From the NCBI GenBank assembly GCA_030748635.1, contig JASMLP010000069.1, positions 1 to 64,000 on the forward strand: a stretch of 64,000 bases of DNA. Direction: 5' to 3'. Origin of the DNA: Planctomycetota bacterium. Its GTDB lineage: Bacteria > Planctomycetota > JACQVV01 > JASMLP01. The number at the start of each line of letters is the position of its first letter. Position 1 is the stretch's first letter. The translations under genes and the position numbers were made by a program. The notes beneath the pieces are model-generated. The model had not been told where the DNA came from. It did not search any database and worked only from the letters and a program-made list of their open reading frames with translations. Shown in pieces: positions 16,436 to 25,089 of the stretch.

Positions 16436-17137
16436 ATGGGTATTCTCGGTCGGGTGTCGGATATTCTGGTGATCGATGTTGATGAGTGGCTCGATCGGTG
16501 TGAAAGCCCCGAAGCCATGTTAGCTCAGGTATTGCGGGAGATGGACGAGAAGATCGCGGAAACGCGGAGAGCCGTTGCTCGGTCCATTGCCTGGTCCCGC
16601 CGCCTGGACGAAGAACTCGGCCAGCACCGGAGAAGTGGTGAAGAGTGGGTTCGAAAGGCGTTTTTGGCCATCGACAAAGGCAAGGACGAGATGGCCCGAG
16701 AGGCTCTGGAGCGCAAAAGAGAGCATGAAGATCTCGCGATCGGTCTCGAGATCGAGTGCCAGGCCGCACGAGGTGATTGCGTGACCTACGAACGTACTTT
16801 GCGAGCCCTTCAGGCCAAGCGAGCGGTGACTCAGCGCAAGGAGGAGACTTTGGCTGCACGGCGAAAAAATGCGGACACTCGATCGGATATCGCCAGTTTG
16901 TCGGAAATTTTCTCAGAATCCTCTGGGGCTCGTACACGCATTCAGCGAATGGAAGATCGGGTGGAGGATCTCGAAGCGCGAGTCGCTGAAGCTGCGGACC
17001 GACCGGTTGAGGATCCTCATTTGAAGGCCGCCTACATGCAACTGGATGGACGTCCAACCATCGACGAAGAACTCGAGGGTCTCAAACGGCGGGTCCATCG
17101 AGAGGGTGAGCCGGTCGTTGAGAACGATTTGAAGTAG
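16436..17137 (+). CDS. pspA: PspA/IM30 family membrane-stress protein
   Basis: The 233-residue protein starts MGILGRVSDIL, the amphipathic membrane-binding helix of the family, and continues as the long PspA hairpin coiled coil (PEAMLAQVLREMDEKIAETR, then KREHEDLA and RKNADTR landmarks). PspA/Vipp1 proteins are ESCRT-III relatives that polymerise on damaged inner membrane. A strong Shine-Dalgarno (GAGGAGG) precedes the ATG. In enterobacteria psp genes are sigma-54-dependent; here pspA lies 87 bases downstream of the last gene of a sigma-54-driven envelope operon, a suggestive parallel. Confidence 0.9.
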   Translation: MGILGRVSDILVIDVDEWLDRCESPEAMLAQVLREMDEKIAETRRAVARSIAWSRRLDEELGQHRRSGEEWVRKAFLAIDKGKDEMAREALERKREHEDLAIGLEIECQAARGDCVTYERTLRALQAKRAVTQRKEETLAARRKNADTRSDIASLSEIFSESSGARTRIQRMEDRVEDLEARVAEAADRPVEDPHLKAAYMQLDGRPTIDEELEGLKRRVHREGEPVVENDLK

Positions 17138-17157
17138 TTTCAGAAAGGTTGAAGCGG

Positions 17158-18855
17158 GTGGCGAATCAGTTGATCGTTCTGGCTGGTCCGGATCCTGGAA
17201 CGACCTATCCTCTGGAGGAAGCTTTTTCTATCGGAAGTGCTCCTGAGTGTAATCTCATCGTGCGGGACGACGCTTCCATCGGCCCGGTTCAGGCCGAACT
17301 GGTCGAATATCGCGGGCACCATGTACTGACCAATCTGGATCGCTCCAACCGGGTGCTTCTCAACGACCGCAACGTGGTGCGTAATCCCCTCTCCCCGGGT
17401 GATGTCGTGACCATCTCGAGCCTGGTGTTCTTGTATGAAGAGGCGAAGTCACCTTCCGAAAAGGTTGATAAAAATTCGACCGGGAGTTCGAGCACTCACT
17501 CCTCTTTGGAAACGATTCCCGACGATCCGCTGTCATCCAAAATTCTCGATCGTCAGGCCGCGTTTGAAGATTTTGGGTCGGTGGTCCAGATGTTGGGGCC
17601 GACAAAGGACAACGAGGGACGATTTTCTCTGTTACTGGAGGTGATTTCATCCATCGGCACCTTCTACGAGATGGTTCCCATGTTGGATCGACTTCTGGAG
17701 GTTCTGTGTAGGGAGTTTCAGGCCGATCAGGGGTCGATATGGTTATTGGAGGGAAAGCGGTGGCGAGCTCGTTCGGCTCGGATGAAAGGCCAGGGAAAAC
17801 TGTCTGGTGAGGTTCGGATTTCCCGAACCCTGCTCAAGGAGGTGTTGAAAACGCGTTCCGGTGTTTTGACTGTGGATGCCATGGATGATGATCGCTTTCT
17901 CTCCGGACAGAGCATCATCGATCAGAAGATTCGTAGCGCCCTCTATGTGCCCATGGTAAATCAGGGGGTGATCTTGGGGTTGATTCAGCTCAACCTGTAT
18001 TCGCCGTTGAGAGGGTACAATCGACGGGATCTGGAGCTGCTTTCTGCCATCGCCATGCAGACAGCTCTTGCCGTTTCGAACATGCGGATGCATGAAGCGG
18101 CAAGGGAAACGGAACGGATCGAGCATGAATTGGAGTTGGCAGCCAATATCCAGGCGGATCTACTTCCCGCCCGGGTCCCCTCTATGGGGGGCTTGAGCGT
18201 TGCGGGTCGAACGATTCCGGCTCGTGAGGTGGGAGGAGATTATTACGACTTCTTGCTCAGTCCGGATGGAAATATCTGCGATATCGTGATCGGAGATGTG
18301 ACCGGGAAAGGGGTTCCCGCCGGGATTGTGATGGTCATGGCTCGAAGTTTTCTACTCCCTCTGCTTCGAGCGGAGTCTCGTACCGACCAGATTTTGGTTC
18401 GACTCAACGAATATCTTTACGCGAATACCAAGCCGTCTATATTCATGTCATTGCTACTCATGCGGTGGGATTGTCAGCGCCAGGAGTTGCGGTACTGCGC
18501 GGCGGGCCATGAACATCTGCTTCTGTTTCGGGCTTCCAAAGGAACCGGAAAAGCGATTCTCTCGGGTGGAGTGGTCTTGGGGGTTTCTGGCCGCGGCGCC
18601 GGGCATTTCGAGGAGAAATGTCTGGAGATGGAACCGGGCGATACCTTGCTGCTCTACACCGACGGAGTGACCGAGGCTTGCAATGAGAAGGGCAAAGAAT
18701 TCGGCCTGCGGAGGCTGTTACGGCTATTTGTGCGTTTGGCACGACGCCGTCCAAAAGAAATCGAGGAGGGATTAGTCGAGGCGGTTCGGCGATTTCGGGG
18801 GAAGATGGATCCGGTTGACGATCTCACGATTGTGGTGTTACGACGCGAGGCGTGA
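17158..18855 (+). CDS. FHA-GAF-PP2C (SpoIIE/RsbU-type) serine phosphatase
   Basis: An N-terminal FHA-like domain (about residues 5-95) lacks the usual Ser-x-x-His phosphothreonine motif (IGPVQAEL is in its place). A GAF domain (about residues 155-315) and a SpoIIE-type PP2C domain (about residues 325-565) follow, the last with AREVGGDYYDF, VIGDVTGKGVPA and PGDTLLLYTDGVTEA, which supply the metal-binding aspartates. Such phosphatases act on anti-sigma-factor antagonists in partner-switching pathways. GTG 17158 has AGAAAGG at suitable distance; the in-frame TTG 17149 is too close to it. Adjacent to pspA, it may couple envelope stress to signalling (inference). Confidence 0.88.
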   Translation: MANQLIVLAGPDPGTTYPLEEAFSIGSAPECNLIVRDDASIGPVQAELVEYRGHHVLTNLDRSNRVLLNDRNVVRNPLSPGDVVTISSLVFLYEEAKSPSEKVDKNSTGSSSTHSSLETIPDDPLSSKILDRQAAFEDFGSVVQMLGPTKDNEGRFSLLLEVISSIGTFYEMVPMLDRLLEVLCREFQADQGSIWLLEGKRWRARSARMKGQGKLSGEVRISRTLLKEVLKTRSGVLTVDAMDDDRFLSGQSIIDQKIRSALYVPMVNQGVILGLIQLNLYSPLRGYNRRDLELLSAIAMQTALAVSNMRMHEAARETERIEHELELAANIQADLLPARVPSMGGLSVAGRTIPAREVGGDYYDFLLSPDGNICDIVIGDVTGKGVPAGIVMVMARSFLLPLLRAESRTDQILVRLNEYLYANTKPSIFMSLLLMRWDCQRQELRYCAAGHEHLLLFRASKGTGKAILSGGVVLGVSGRGAGHFEEKCLEMEPGDTLLLYTDGVTEACNEKGKEFGLRRLLRLFVRLARRRPKEIEEGLVEAVRRFRGKMDPVDDLTIVVLRREA

Positions 18856-18879
18856 TCCTGTCGATCGGCCCGGGGACGG

Positions 18880-19542
18880 TCATGCATTTGCCTCTTTTTG
18901 CCCGTGCGGACAGAGTTCGAGCAAGGGGCAACGAGAACAACGGGGTTTTCGAGCTGGGCAAAGATCCCGGCCGTGCCAGATAATCAGATGAGAAAAATGG
19001 ATCCAGGTGTCCTGGGGGAGTAGATCCATCAGGTCGCGTTCGATTTTGACTGGAGTGTTTTCTTTGGTGAGCTTGAGTCGTTGGCTGATTCTTTGGACAT
19101 GAGTATCTACGACGACGCCTTCGGCTTTTCCGAACGCAACTCCCATGACCACGCTGGCGGTTTTTCGAGCGACTCCTGGGAGAGTCAAAAGCTCTTTCAT
19201 CGACTGAGGAACTTCTCCGTGAAATTTTTCGACAATATTTCGACAAGCTCCCCGGATGTTTTTGGCCTTGTTGTTGTAAAAGCCGGTGGAGTGGATGAAG
19301 GACTCCAGTTCGCCGGGTGGCGAATTGGCAAAGTCTTTGGCTGATCGGAAGTGATCGAAAAGCGCTGGTGTCACCTTGTTGACCCGTTTGTCAGTGCATT
19401 GGGCGCTCAGGATCGTGGCGATCAGTAGCTGGAGGGGGCTGGTATGGATCAGTTCACATTCGGCGTCCGGGTAGGTCGCCTCGAGTATCTGCTGGATCTT
19501 GAGGGATCGATCTCTTCGGGATCTTTTCGATTCGCGCGGCAT
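18880..19542 (-). CDS. nth: Endonuclease III (DNA glycosylase/AP lyase)
   Basis: A 220-residue HhH-GPD enzyme with SAQCTDKRVN, the helix-hairpin-helix LPGVARKTASVVMG containing the catalytic Lys, the catalytic Asp in VVDTHVQR and a 4Fe-4S loop with Cys spacing C-x6-C-x2-C-x5-C near the C-terminus. It removes oxidised pyrimidines and cleaves the abasic site in base excision repair. It converges on the phosphatase gene with a 24-base gap. A TAAGAT hexamer ends 6 bases before its ATG, so its mRNA may be leaderless. Confidence 0.96.
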   Translation of the reverse strand: MPRESKRSRRDRSLKIQQILEATYPDAECELIHTSPLQLLIATILSAQCTDKRVNKVTPALFDHFRSAKDFANSPPGELESFIHSTGFYNNKAKNIRGACRNIVEKFHGEVPQSMKELLTLPGVARKTASVVMGVAFGKAEGVVVDTHVQRISQRLKLTKENTPVKIERDLMDLLPQDTWIHFSHLIIWHGRDLCPARKPRCSRCPLLELCPHGQKEANA

Positions 19543-19548
19543 ACGACC

Positions 19549-19554
19549 ATCTTA
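19549..19554 (-). promoter_or_regulatory. -10 box TAAGAT six bases before the nth start codon
   Basis: On the minus strand TAAGAT is followed by GGTCGT and then ATG. There is no Shine-Dalgarno. The -35 region is poor, so support rests on the -10 and its spacing. Confidence 0.35.
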
Positions 19555-19588
19555 CACCGGAGTGATACTGGATTCCCGTAGGGGTTCG

Positions 19589-19618
19589 TTGACGTCTCGG
19601 TTTTCTGTGACCTACAAT
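19589..19618 (+). promoter_or_regulatory. Sigma-70 promoter TTGACG-N18-TACAAT
   Basis: The -35 TTGACG (19589-19594) and -10 TACAAT (19613-19618) are 18 bases apart. The start at 19688 gives a leader of about 60 bases with a GGGAG ribosome site. Confidence 0.6.
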
Positions 19619-19687
19619 TCAGTTCCTGTCTGGCGAAGGTTTAGCAAATCAATAAACACTTGGGGTGATCTCAAAGGGAGTAAATGA

Positions 19688-21358
19688 ATGAGCCGTTGGG
19701 TAAGCCCTGGATTCATCACGATTTCCGTGCCGATCATCTTGGCTGTCTTTTCTCCGTTAGGTTTCGCGCAAGCGGACGCAAACGAGACGGACCAGCGGGT
19801 AATCGTGGCGGTGGGATACGGTATCGAGCCCGCACGGTACTTTCGAACCGGTCGTGGGCGTTTGATGGCCCGTCGTGCGGCCCAACTCGACGCTTTGAGG
19901 AATCTTTCCGAACGAATGCTAGGGTTGCGAATCGATTCGACTTCTACGGTTCGGGATTTTGTGATGAGCCGCGATCTCGTCAGAACTCATTTTCAGACGT
20001 TTTTGAAAGGAGCTTCCGTTCAGGGGTACGAACGGACCGAGGACGGGATGATCCTCGCCCGAGTTCAGATCGGAGTGGATGGGTTGCGAGAATCGCTGGC
20101 TGAAACCGCTCGTCAGTTTGGTGGAGAACAGTTTACCCCCGAAATGATGCGAAGAATCTCTTACGAACTCGATCATTTCCAGGGGTATGAGACTCGACGC
20201 AGTTACTACGACTTGACTCTGAAGGATTATGTTCCTTTTCCCAAAGGACATCAGTACGGGACTTTGCTTCCCCCTTCACGGAGGCCCAAAAAAGAGAGCG
20301 ACTCTTCGGGAAAACAAGATGGGAAGGGAGACCATTCAGGCTCTGAAGACAACTCGACGATCCAGCCGGAAAAATCCAGCTCTGGAGAGTCCCCTCCGAA
20401 GAAGAAGAATCCTGGGGGACAGGAAAAGGATAGTCTAAGGCTCCGCTTGGAGCATCCAGGGGAGATCGCGGTCAGGAGTGAAGTTCCTGTTGAAGAGCGT
20501 TTCGATGCCGATGGGGTCGTCGATTCGCCTCGCAAAGATTTTTTACAGGAGGCGCCGCCGGAATCCTCGGGCACGGAATCGGAAAAGGAACCCTTGGCGG
20601 GCTCGAAGGGAGAGTTGACGTCGGCTTCTGTGTTCGAACCGGAAACCCGTGGAATTCCAAAGGTTTCATACGTCGAGAGGAAAGTTTACATACCTTCTCG
20701 ATACCTGACTCAAATCGATTCGCAGTGGATTGTGGTGATCTTGTTTCCTCGCCCTCTGGGTCTTCAGCAAGTTCTCATGGAACATGTGCCCGATGATATC
20801 AAGCTGGTCGAAGGGACCTGGAAGACGAACGCCCCGTGGGGGTTTCCGTCCTTGCCCAAAAAAATGGGGAAATCCTGGGCGATTCGGGCTCCAGGGGCCA
20901 CTTTGATTAGCTACGGGATAGGGGGAAACGGTGCCGAACTGATCCGTTTTCGTGGGGAGATTGTCGAGAGAGGGCGTAGCGGATCGATCGATCTGGTACG
21001 GTCCTTCCCCGGCTTGCCGGTTCCAGAGCCTCCTCGGCTGGACCAGAAGCAGCCGGAACTTTTCCTCGCCACTCCGGGAAAGGACCAGGTGGTTGAACAA
21101 GAGGTGGATTCGATCGTGGTGGCCGGAACGGTCGCGGATGGGAGTGGGATTCGATCGATTCTGATGCGTCGTAGTCAAGAGGAGGCTCCGGTCGATCTGG
21201 GGACGGGAGATGTGCTGTCCAGAACCCAGAGGCATCAGGTCGTTCCATTCAAGGGGCGCATACCTCTCAAGGTCGGTTCCAATGAGTTCGAGATCATTGC
21301 GGTGGATATCGTTGGAAATCGAAGTGTTCTCGAGTTCGTGGTTCGAAGAGGTTATTGA
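19688..21358 (+). CDS. Secreted LPP20-like protein with C-terminal Ig-like domain
   Basis: A signal peptide (cleavage near GFAQA) is followed by a domain (about residues 35-145) with the ARRAAQLDALRNLSERMLG helix typical of LPP20/FlgT-like envelope proteins. A disordered Ser/Glu/Lys/Pro region (about residues 195-315) follows, then a beta domain and a C-terminal Ig-like segment (about residues 455-556) ending in GSNEFEIIAVDIVGNRS. It is probably periplasmic or surface-exposed; no catalytic motif seen. It lies directly upstream of the kinase-SUMF1 gene, possibly in one transcript. GGGAG lies 7 bases before the ATG. Confidence 0.78.
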   Translation: MSRWVSPGFITISVPIILAVFSPLGFAQADANETDQRVIVAVGYGIEPARYFRTGRGRLMARRAAQLDALRNLSERMLGLRIDSTSTVRDFVMSRDLVRTHFQTFLKGASVQGYERTEDGMILARVQIGVDGLRESLAETARQFGGEQFTPEMMRRISYELDHFQGYETRRSYYDLTLKDYVPFPKGHQYGTLLPPSRRPKKESDSSGKQDGKGDHSGSEDNSTIQPEKSSSGESPPKKKNPGGQEKDSLRLRLEHPGEIAVRSEVPVEERFDADGVVDSPRKDFLQEAPPESSGTESEKEPLAGSKGELTSASVFEPETRGIPKVSYVERKVYIPSRYLTQIDSQWIVVILFPRPLGLQQVLMEHVPDDIKLVEGTWKTNAPWGFPSLPKKMGKSWAIRAPGATLISYGIGGNGAELIRFRGEIVERGRSGSIDLVRSFPGLPVPEPPRLDQKQPELFLATPGKDQVVEQEVDSIVVAGTVADGSGIRSILMRRSQEEAPVDLGTGDVLSRTQRHQVVPFKGRIPLKVGSNEFEIIAVDIVGNRSVLEFVVRRGY

Positions 21359-21366
21359 GTGGGGTG

Positions 21367-23265
21367 ATGGTAGACGATCCCCTGATCGGTAAAGTTTTCG
21401 CTGGGTGCCGAATTACTCGCAAGATTGGCGAGGGAGGTATGGGTGCGGTTTATCTCGCGGAACAGGGATCCCTGGAGCGTCATGTCGTCCTGAAAATTCT
21501 GCATGCGGATCTGGTTCGCCGAGAGGAGTTCGTCCGGCGTTTTTTACGGGAAGCTCGATCCGCGGCCCAATTGCAGCACCCTGCGATTGTTCAGGTTTAT
21601 GATCGTGGGGAAGTGGAGGGTACGTACTACATTCTCATGGAATACGTCGAAGGGGTGAGTCTCTCCGCTCTGATCAAGAGTCAGGGAAAGCTCTCCGTGG
21701 TCGAATCGGTAGATATCGTGTTGCAGGCTGCCAAAGGACTTGCGGCAGCTCATCGATCCGGGATCGTGCATCGTGATATCAAGCCAGCCAACATCATGTT
21801 GACCGACGATCTGGTGGTCAAGGTGGCCGACTTTGGGATCGCCAAGGATTTGCATTCAGAGGAGACGCAGATCACTGCCAACGATTACCTTGTGGGGACC
21901 TTGCCGTACATGTCTCCCGAGCAGTGCGAGGGGAAGGATCTGGACGGTCGGGCCGATATCTATTCCCTTGGAGTCTCTTTTTATCAGATGGTGACCGGTC
22001 AGCGACCGTTTCAGGGGAAAAGTACGGTCGATTTGATGCGACAACATCTCTACGAGTTGCCGGTTTCAGCTCGTGACCGTTTGCCGGGAGTTCCGGCCGA
22101 AATTTCGACTGTGATCGATCGGATGCTCGTCAAGAATCGGGAGGAGCGGTACGCGAATTGTGAAGAACTCGTGAAAGATCTCGAGCGATTCAAGACATAC
22201 GCTCTTTCCAAAATGGAGGAATCCACATCCGTCGATTTAACCGGTGAGGGGGTGGGGAAGTCTTCGGCCGGGGCGAATCATGGCTTGGGCTGGTTGGTGC
22301 TGGGGCTGATCGGTATGGCTGGACTGGGATTGATCGCCACGAATTTTGGTTGGTTGCATTTTGGGCCCGCATCCAAGGCAAAGGATTCTGTAGAGTCCCA
22401 AGTTCAAATGGATCGGCTCTGGAAACGTTTTCACGCCCAGAAAGACCAGGGAGGATTCGGGCGGGCGTTAGAGACTCTGGAGCAACTGGAGAAGATCGAA
22501 CCGGATCGTCGCATCCTGGAGGAAAGGAATGGGATTGTCGACGGATTGACCCGTTCAGGAATGGTACTCATTCCGGAAGGACCGTTTACTTGTGGGACTC
22601 ACGATGGGCCCGCAGAGGAACCGGCGCATCTCCTCTCGCTGCCCAATTTTTGGATCGATGCGATGGAGGTGACTTGCGAAGCTTATCAGCGCTTTGTCGA
22701 AGCGAGCGGGCATCCTGCGCCCGTTGGTTGGCAGGACGGGAAGATGCCCGCAGGGAAGGGAGATCATCCGGTGACGGGAGTTCGCCTTTCGGATGCGAGA
22801 GCCTATGCTCACTGGATAGGAAAGGCTCTCCCGACCGAACAGGAGTGGGAAAAGGCTGCTCGCGGTCGGGATGGGCGCCAGTGGCCCTGGGGCGATCAGT
22901 ACGAAGCGGGGCGAGCGCATCTTGCACCCTCCGTACCCGTCGGTTCTCGCCCTGAACCTTCCACTGTTCCGGTAGGGTCCATGGAGGGAGACCGAACCCC
23001 ACTGGGAGTTCGGGATCTGATGGGTAATGTGCGCGAGTGGACCGATTCTCGTTATGCTCCCTACCCGGGAGCGACTCCGGGGCGTTGGTGGTTTGGAACG
23101 GAAGAATTCGTTCAAAAAGGGGGCAGCTTTCGGTTACTGGCTGACAGTCGAGGGAAATATATCCCTCGGGCATCGACTCGTTATGGGGCCCTTCCAGGTC
23201 AATCTCTGGAGGATGTGGGCTTTCGATGTGTGTACCGGGGAGTGGCTGGGCAGGACAAAGATTGA
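21367..23265 (+). CDS. Transmembrane Ser/Thr protein kinase fused to a SUMF1/FGE-like domain
   Basis: The N-terminal Hanks-type kinase (about residues 12-275) has the Gly loop GEGGMGAV, VVLKIL Lys, catalytic HRDIKPANIM, DFG and SPEQ, and so looks active. One transmembrane helix (about residues 300-325) separates it from a coiled linker and a C-terminal FGE-sulfatase domain (about residues 395-630) with LPTEQEWEKAARG, WPWG, DLMGNVREWT and GFRC. In true FGEs this fold oxidises a sulfatase Cys; in kinase fusions it is usually a ligand-binding C-type-lectin-like module. ATG 21367 is preferred to TTG 21355. The 3' end overlaps the convergent pabA-like gene by 67 bases. Confidence 0.92.
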   Translation: MVDDPLIGKVFAGCRITRKIGEGGMGAVYLAEQGSLERHVVLKILHADLVRREEFVRRFLREARSAAQLQHPAIVQVYDRGEVEGTYYILMEYVEGVSLSALIKSQGKLSVVESVDIVLQAAKGLAAAHRSGIVHRDIKPANIMLTDDLVVKVADFGIAKDLHSEETQITANDYLVGTLPYMSPEQCEGKDLDGRADIYSLGVSFYQMVTGQRPFQGKSTVDLMRQHLYELPVSARDRLPGVPAEISTVIDRMLVKNREERYANCEELVKDLERFKTYALSKMEESTSVDLTGEGVGKSSAGANHGLGWLVLGLIGMAGLGLIATNFGWLHFGPASKAKDSVESQVQMDRLWKRFHAQKDQGGFGRALETLEQLEKIEPDRRILEERNGIVDGLTRSGMVLIPEGPFTCGTHDGPAEEPAHLLSLPNFWIDAMEVTCEAYQRFVEASGHPAPVGWQDGKMPAGKGDHPVTGVRLSDARAYAHWIGKALPTEQEWEKAARGRDGRQWPWGDQYEAGRAHLAPSVPVGSRPEPSTVPVGSMEGDRTPLGVRDLMGNVREWTDSRYAPYPGATPGRWWFGTEEFVQKGGSFRLLADSRGKYIPRASTRYGALPGQSLEDVGFRCVYRGVAGQDKD

Positions 23266-23825
23266 ATAAAGTTTTCGAGGCATCGAGGGCCGTGTGGGGT
23301 CAAAAAGCTTTCCGGGTGAAACTGAATGCCCCAGGCCGGCAAAGTCTGGTGGGCGAGCGCCATACATTCTCCCCGGTCATTCCAGGCGATCGAAGTCAGT
23401 TCTTCGGGGATCGAGGCCGTTTCGACCATGAGAGAGTGGTAGCGAGCGGCTGGAAAAGGAGTCGGAATCCCACGAAAAAGATTGTGGCCAAGGTGGTGGA
23501 TAGGACGGGCTTTACCGTGAACCAGTTCCTGGGCTTGAATAATTCGGGCGCCAAAGGCTCTGGCCAGGCACTGGTGACCCAGGCACACTCCCAGCAGTGG
23601 AATACCTGCCTCGGGAACGCCTCGGGCCAGATCGAGGCTGATTCCTGCTTCCTCTGGGCCACCCGGTCCCGGGCTGATGATCACCCCGTCTGGGGCCATA
23701 TCGATCACTCGAGACAACTCGATTTCATCATTGCGGAATACGGAGATGTCCGCTTTCAGTACCGAGAAAGCTTGAGCTAAATTGTGAGTAAATGAATCGT
23801 AGTTGTCGACGATGATGAGATGCAC
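23199..23825 (-). CDS. pabA: Glutamine amidotransferase subunit of anthranilate/aminodeoxychorismate synthase (TrpG/PabA)
   Basis: A class I amidotransferase starting LIIVDNYDSFTHNLAQAF, with ISPGPGGPEEAG, the nucleophile Cys in LLGVCLGHQCLA and the catalytic His-x-Glu in FHPESFLT. It releases ammonia from glutamine for chorismate amination in tryptophan or folate synthesis. TrpG and PabA often cannot be told apart, and no synthase large subunit is in the window. I chose GTG 23825 because TACAAT ends 7 bases upstream and the alternative ATG (23834) overlaps that -10 box. It is divergent from lptF and overlaps the kinase gene tail to tail. Confidence 0.9.
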   Translation of the reverse strand: MHLIIVDNYDSFTHNLAQAFSVLKADISVFRNDEIELSRVIDMAPDGVIISPGPGGPEEAGISLDLARGVPEAGIPLLGVCLGHQCLARAFGARIIQAQELVHGKARPIHHLGHNLFRGIPTPFPAARYHSLMVETASIPEELTSIAWNDRGECMALAHQTLPAWGIQFHPESFLTPHGPRCLENFIQSLSCPATPRYTHRKPTSSRD

Positions 23826-23832
23826 GAGTAGC

Positions 23833-23860
23833 ATTGTAAAAACCGTATGATGATTCTGAA
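23833..23860 (-). promoter_or_regulatory. Promoter TTCAGA-N16-TACAAT giving a leaderless pabA mRNA
   Basis: The -10 TACAAT (23838-23833) is exact except one base, and the -35 TTCAGA (23860-23855) is 4/6. The -35 lies inside the coding start of divergent lptF. Seven bases separate the -10 from the GTG start. Confidence 0.45.
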
Positions 23861-25079
23861 GCGCTATGTCTTTTTTGAGGTCATGAGAACCTTCCTGCTC
23901 ACGCTTCTGGCGATGACTGTGATCGTGGTTTTTGTGACAAGTTTTCAGGCTGTTCGCAAGTGGGGGCCTGTGGATCCACTCCTTTTGTTGGAACTGGTTC
24001 CTTTTCTCGTGGCGGGGGCGTTTTCCCTGACCGTGCCGATCTCTTTTCTGGTGGCGGTGACCCTGACTTTGGGGCGCCTTTCTCAGGAACGTGAGATTAC
24101 CGCGATGCGGTCGAGCGGAGTCCATTTACATACGGTTTTGTCGCCCTTGTTGGTCTCTGCTTTCGTCCTGGGGGCAGTGACATTTGTCCTCTTCGATCAG
24201 GTGGTGCCAACGGTTTACAAGAAGAAACGCGAATTGGCGAATCGTGCCATTCAGGCCATTCTTAGCTCCAAGCTCGGGGCGGGAGCTTCGACAATCGACG
24301 ATTTTCCGGGTTACCGAATAGCTTATCGTCGGATCGAAGGGGGGGTTATCAAGGACCTGGTCGTCCATCAGCTCGATTCTTCGGGGATGAACATTACCAT
24401 GGAGTATCTCGCTTCCCAGGCTCGGGTGGAGTTTGATCGAGAATCTGAATCCATTCGGTTCGTGCTGGATCGTGGATCGATTACTCGGATTCACCCTGAT
24501 CATCGGGAGGCCGACGAGTGGAAGCCCACGTTTCAGAAGCAAAGGATGGGAATACGGGTTCCCATTGAGCAGAGGAAGCGAAGTTATCCGCGTCATCGAC
24601 AATTGAGTGTCGTGGAACTGGCTTCGATGTGTCAGGACGTTGCGGCGATGAAAGATCGTCTCAATCAATCCCTGAGAACACTCGGCCGGAAGGATCAGGA
24701 ATCAGCGGCTCTTCCCGAAGATTTAGGAGCGTCGGTTCGGAGCCATGAGAGGCGAGTTCTCGAAGCCGCCCTGGAAAGGGAGAAGAAGATGTGGCGGTAT
24801 TATGCCACGGCATTCCACTCCCGATTTGCCATGCCTTTGGCCACGATGTTGGTGGTTATGATCGGTGCACCCCTGGGTATTCTGATCCGCCATGCCAACA
24901 AGTTACTCGCTTTTGCTGCAAGCGCGATTCCCGTCTTGCTCGTGTATTATCCGGCTCTTTTGATTGGTGAAGAGATGGGTAGAAAAGGGGTTCTCGAACC
25001 CTGGATTGGGGCCTGGTCTTCCACCTTGGTGGTGGGAGGATTGGGGGTCGGTCTGCTTCTGAATCTCTACAGGCGTTGA
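23847..25079 (+). CDS. lptF: LptF/LptG family permease
   Basis: A 410-residue YjgP/YjgQ permease: opening MMILKRYVFFEVMRTFLLTLL, three N-terminal transmembrane helices, a periplasmic beta-jellyroll (about residues 120-300) and three C-terminal helices with FHSRFAMPLATMLVVMIGAPLG. The LptB2FG complex extracts lipopolysaccharide from the inner membrane. Next to lptG, this supports an LPS-like outer membrane. Its start codon is only 21 bases from the divergent pabA start, so its promoter lies inside pabA. Confidence 0.88.
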   Translation: MMILKRYVFFEVMRTFLLTLLAMTVIVVFVTSFQAVRKWGPVDPLLLLELVPFLVAGAFSLTVPISFLVAVTLTLGRLSQEREITAMRSSGVHLHTVLSPLLVSAFVLGAVTFVLFDQVVPTVYKKKRELANRAIQAILSSKLGAGASTIDDFPGYRIAYRRIEGGVIKDLVVHQLDSSGMNITMEYLASQARVEFDRESESIRFVLDRGSITRIHPDHREADEWKPTFQKQRMGIRVPIEQRKRSYPRHRQLSVVELASMCQDVAAMKDRLNQSLRTLGRKDQESAALPEDLGASVRSHERRVLEAALEREKKMWRYYATAFHSRFAMPLATMLVVMIGAPLGILIRHANKLLAFAASAIPVLLVYYPALLIGEEMGRKGVLEPWIGAWSSTLVVGGLGVGLLLNLYRR

Positions 25080-25089
25080 ATCGAGTGCA

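Noticed and set aside
18730-18760. TGGCACG sequence resembling a sigma-54 -24 element
   Set aside because: It is inside the phosphatase coding region and lacks the TTGC -12 element at the right distance.
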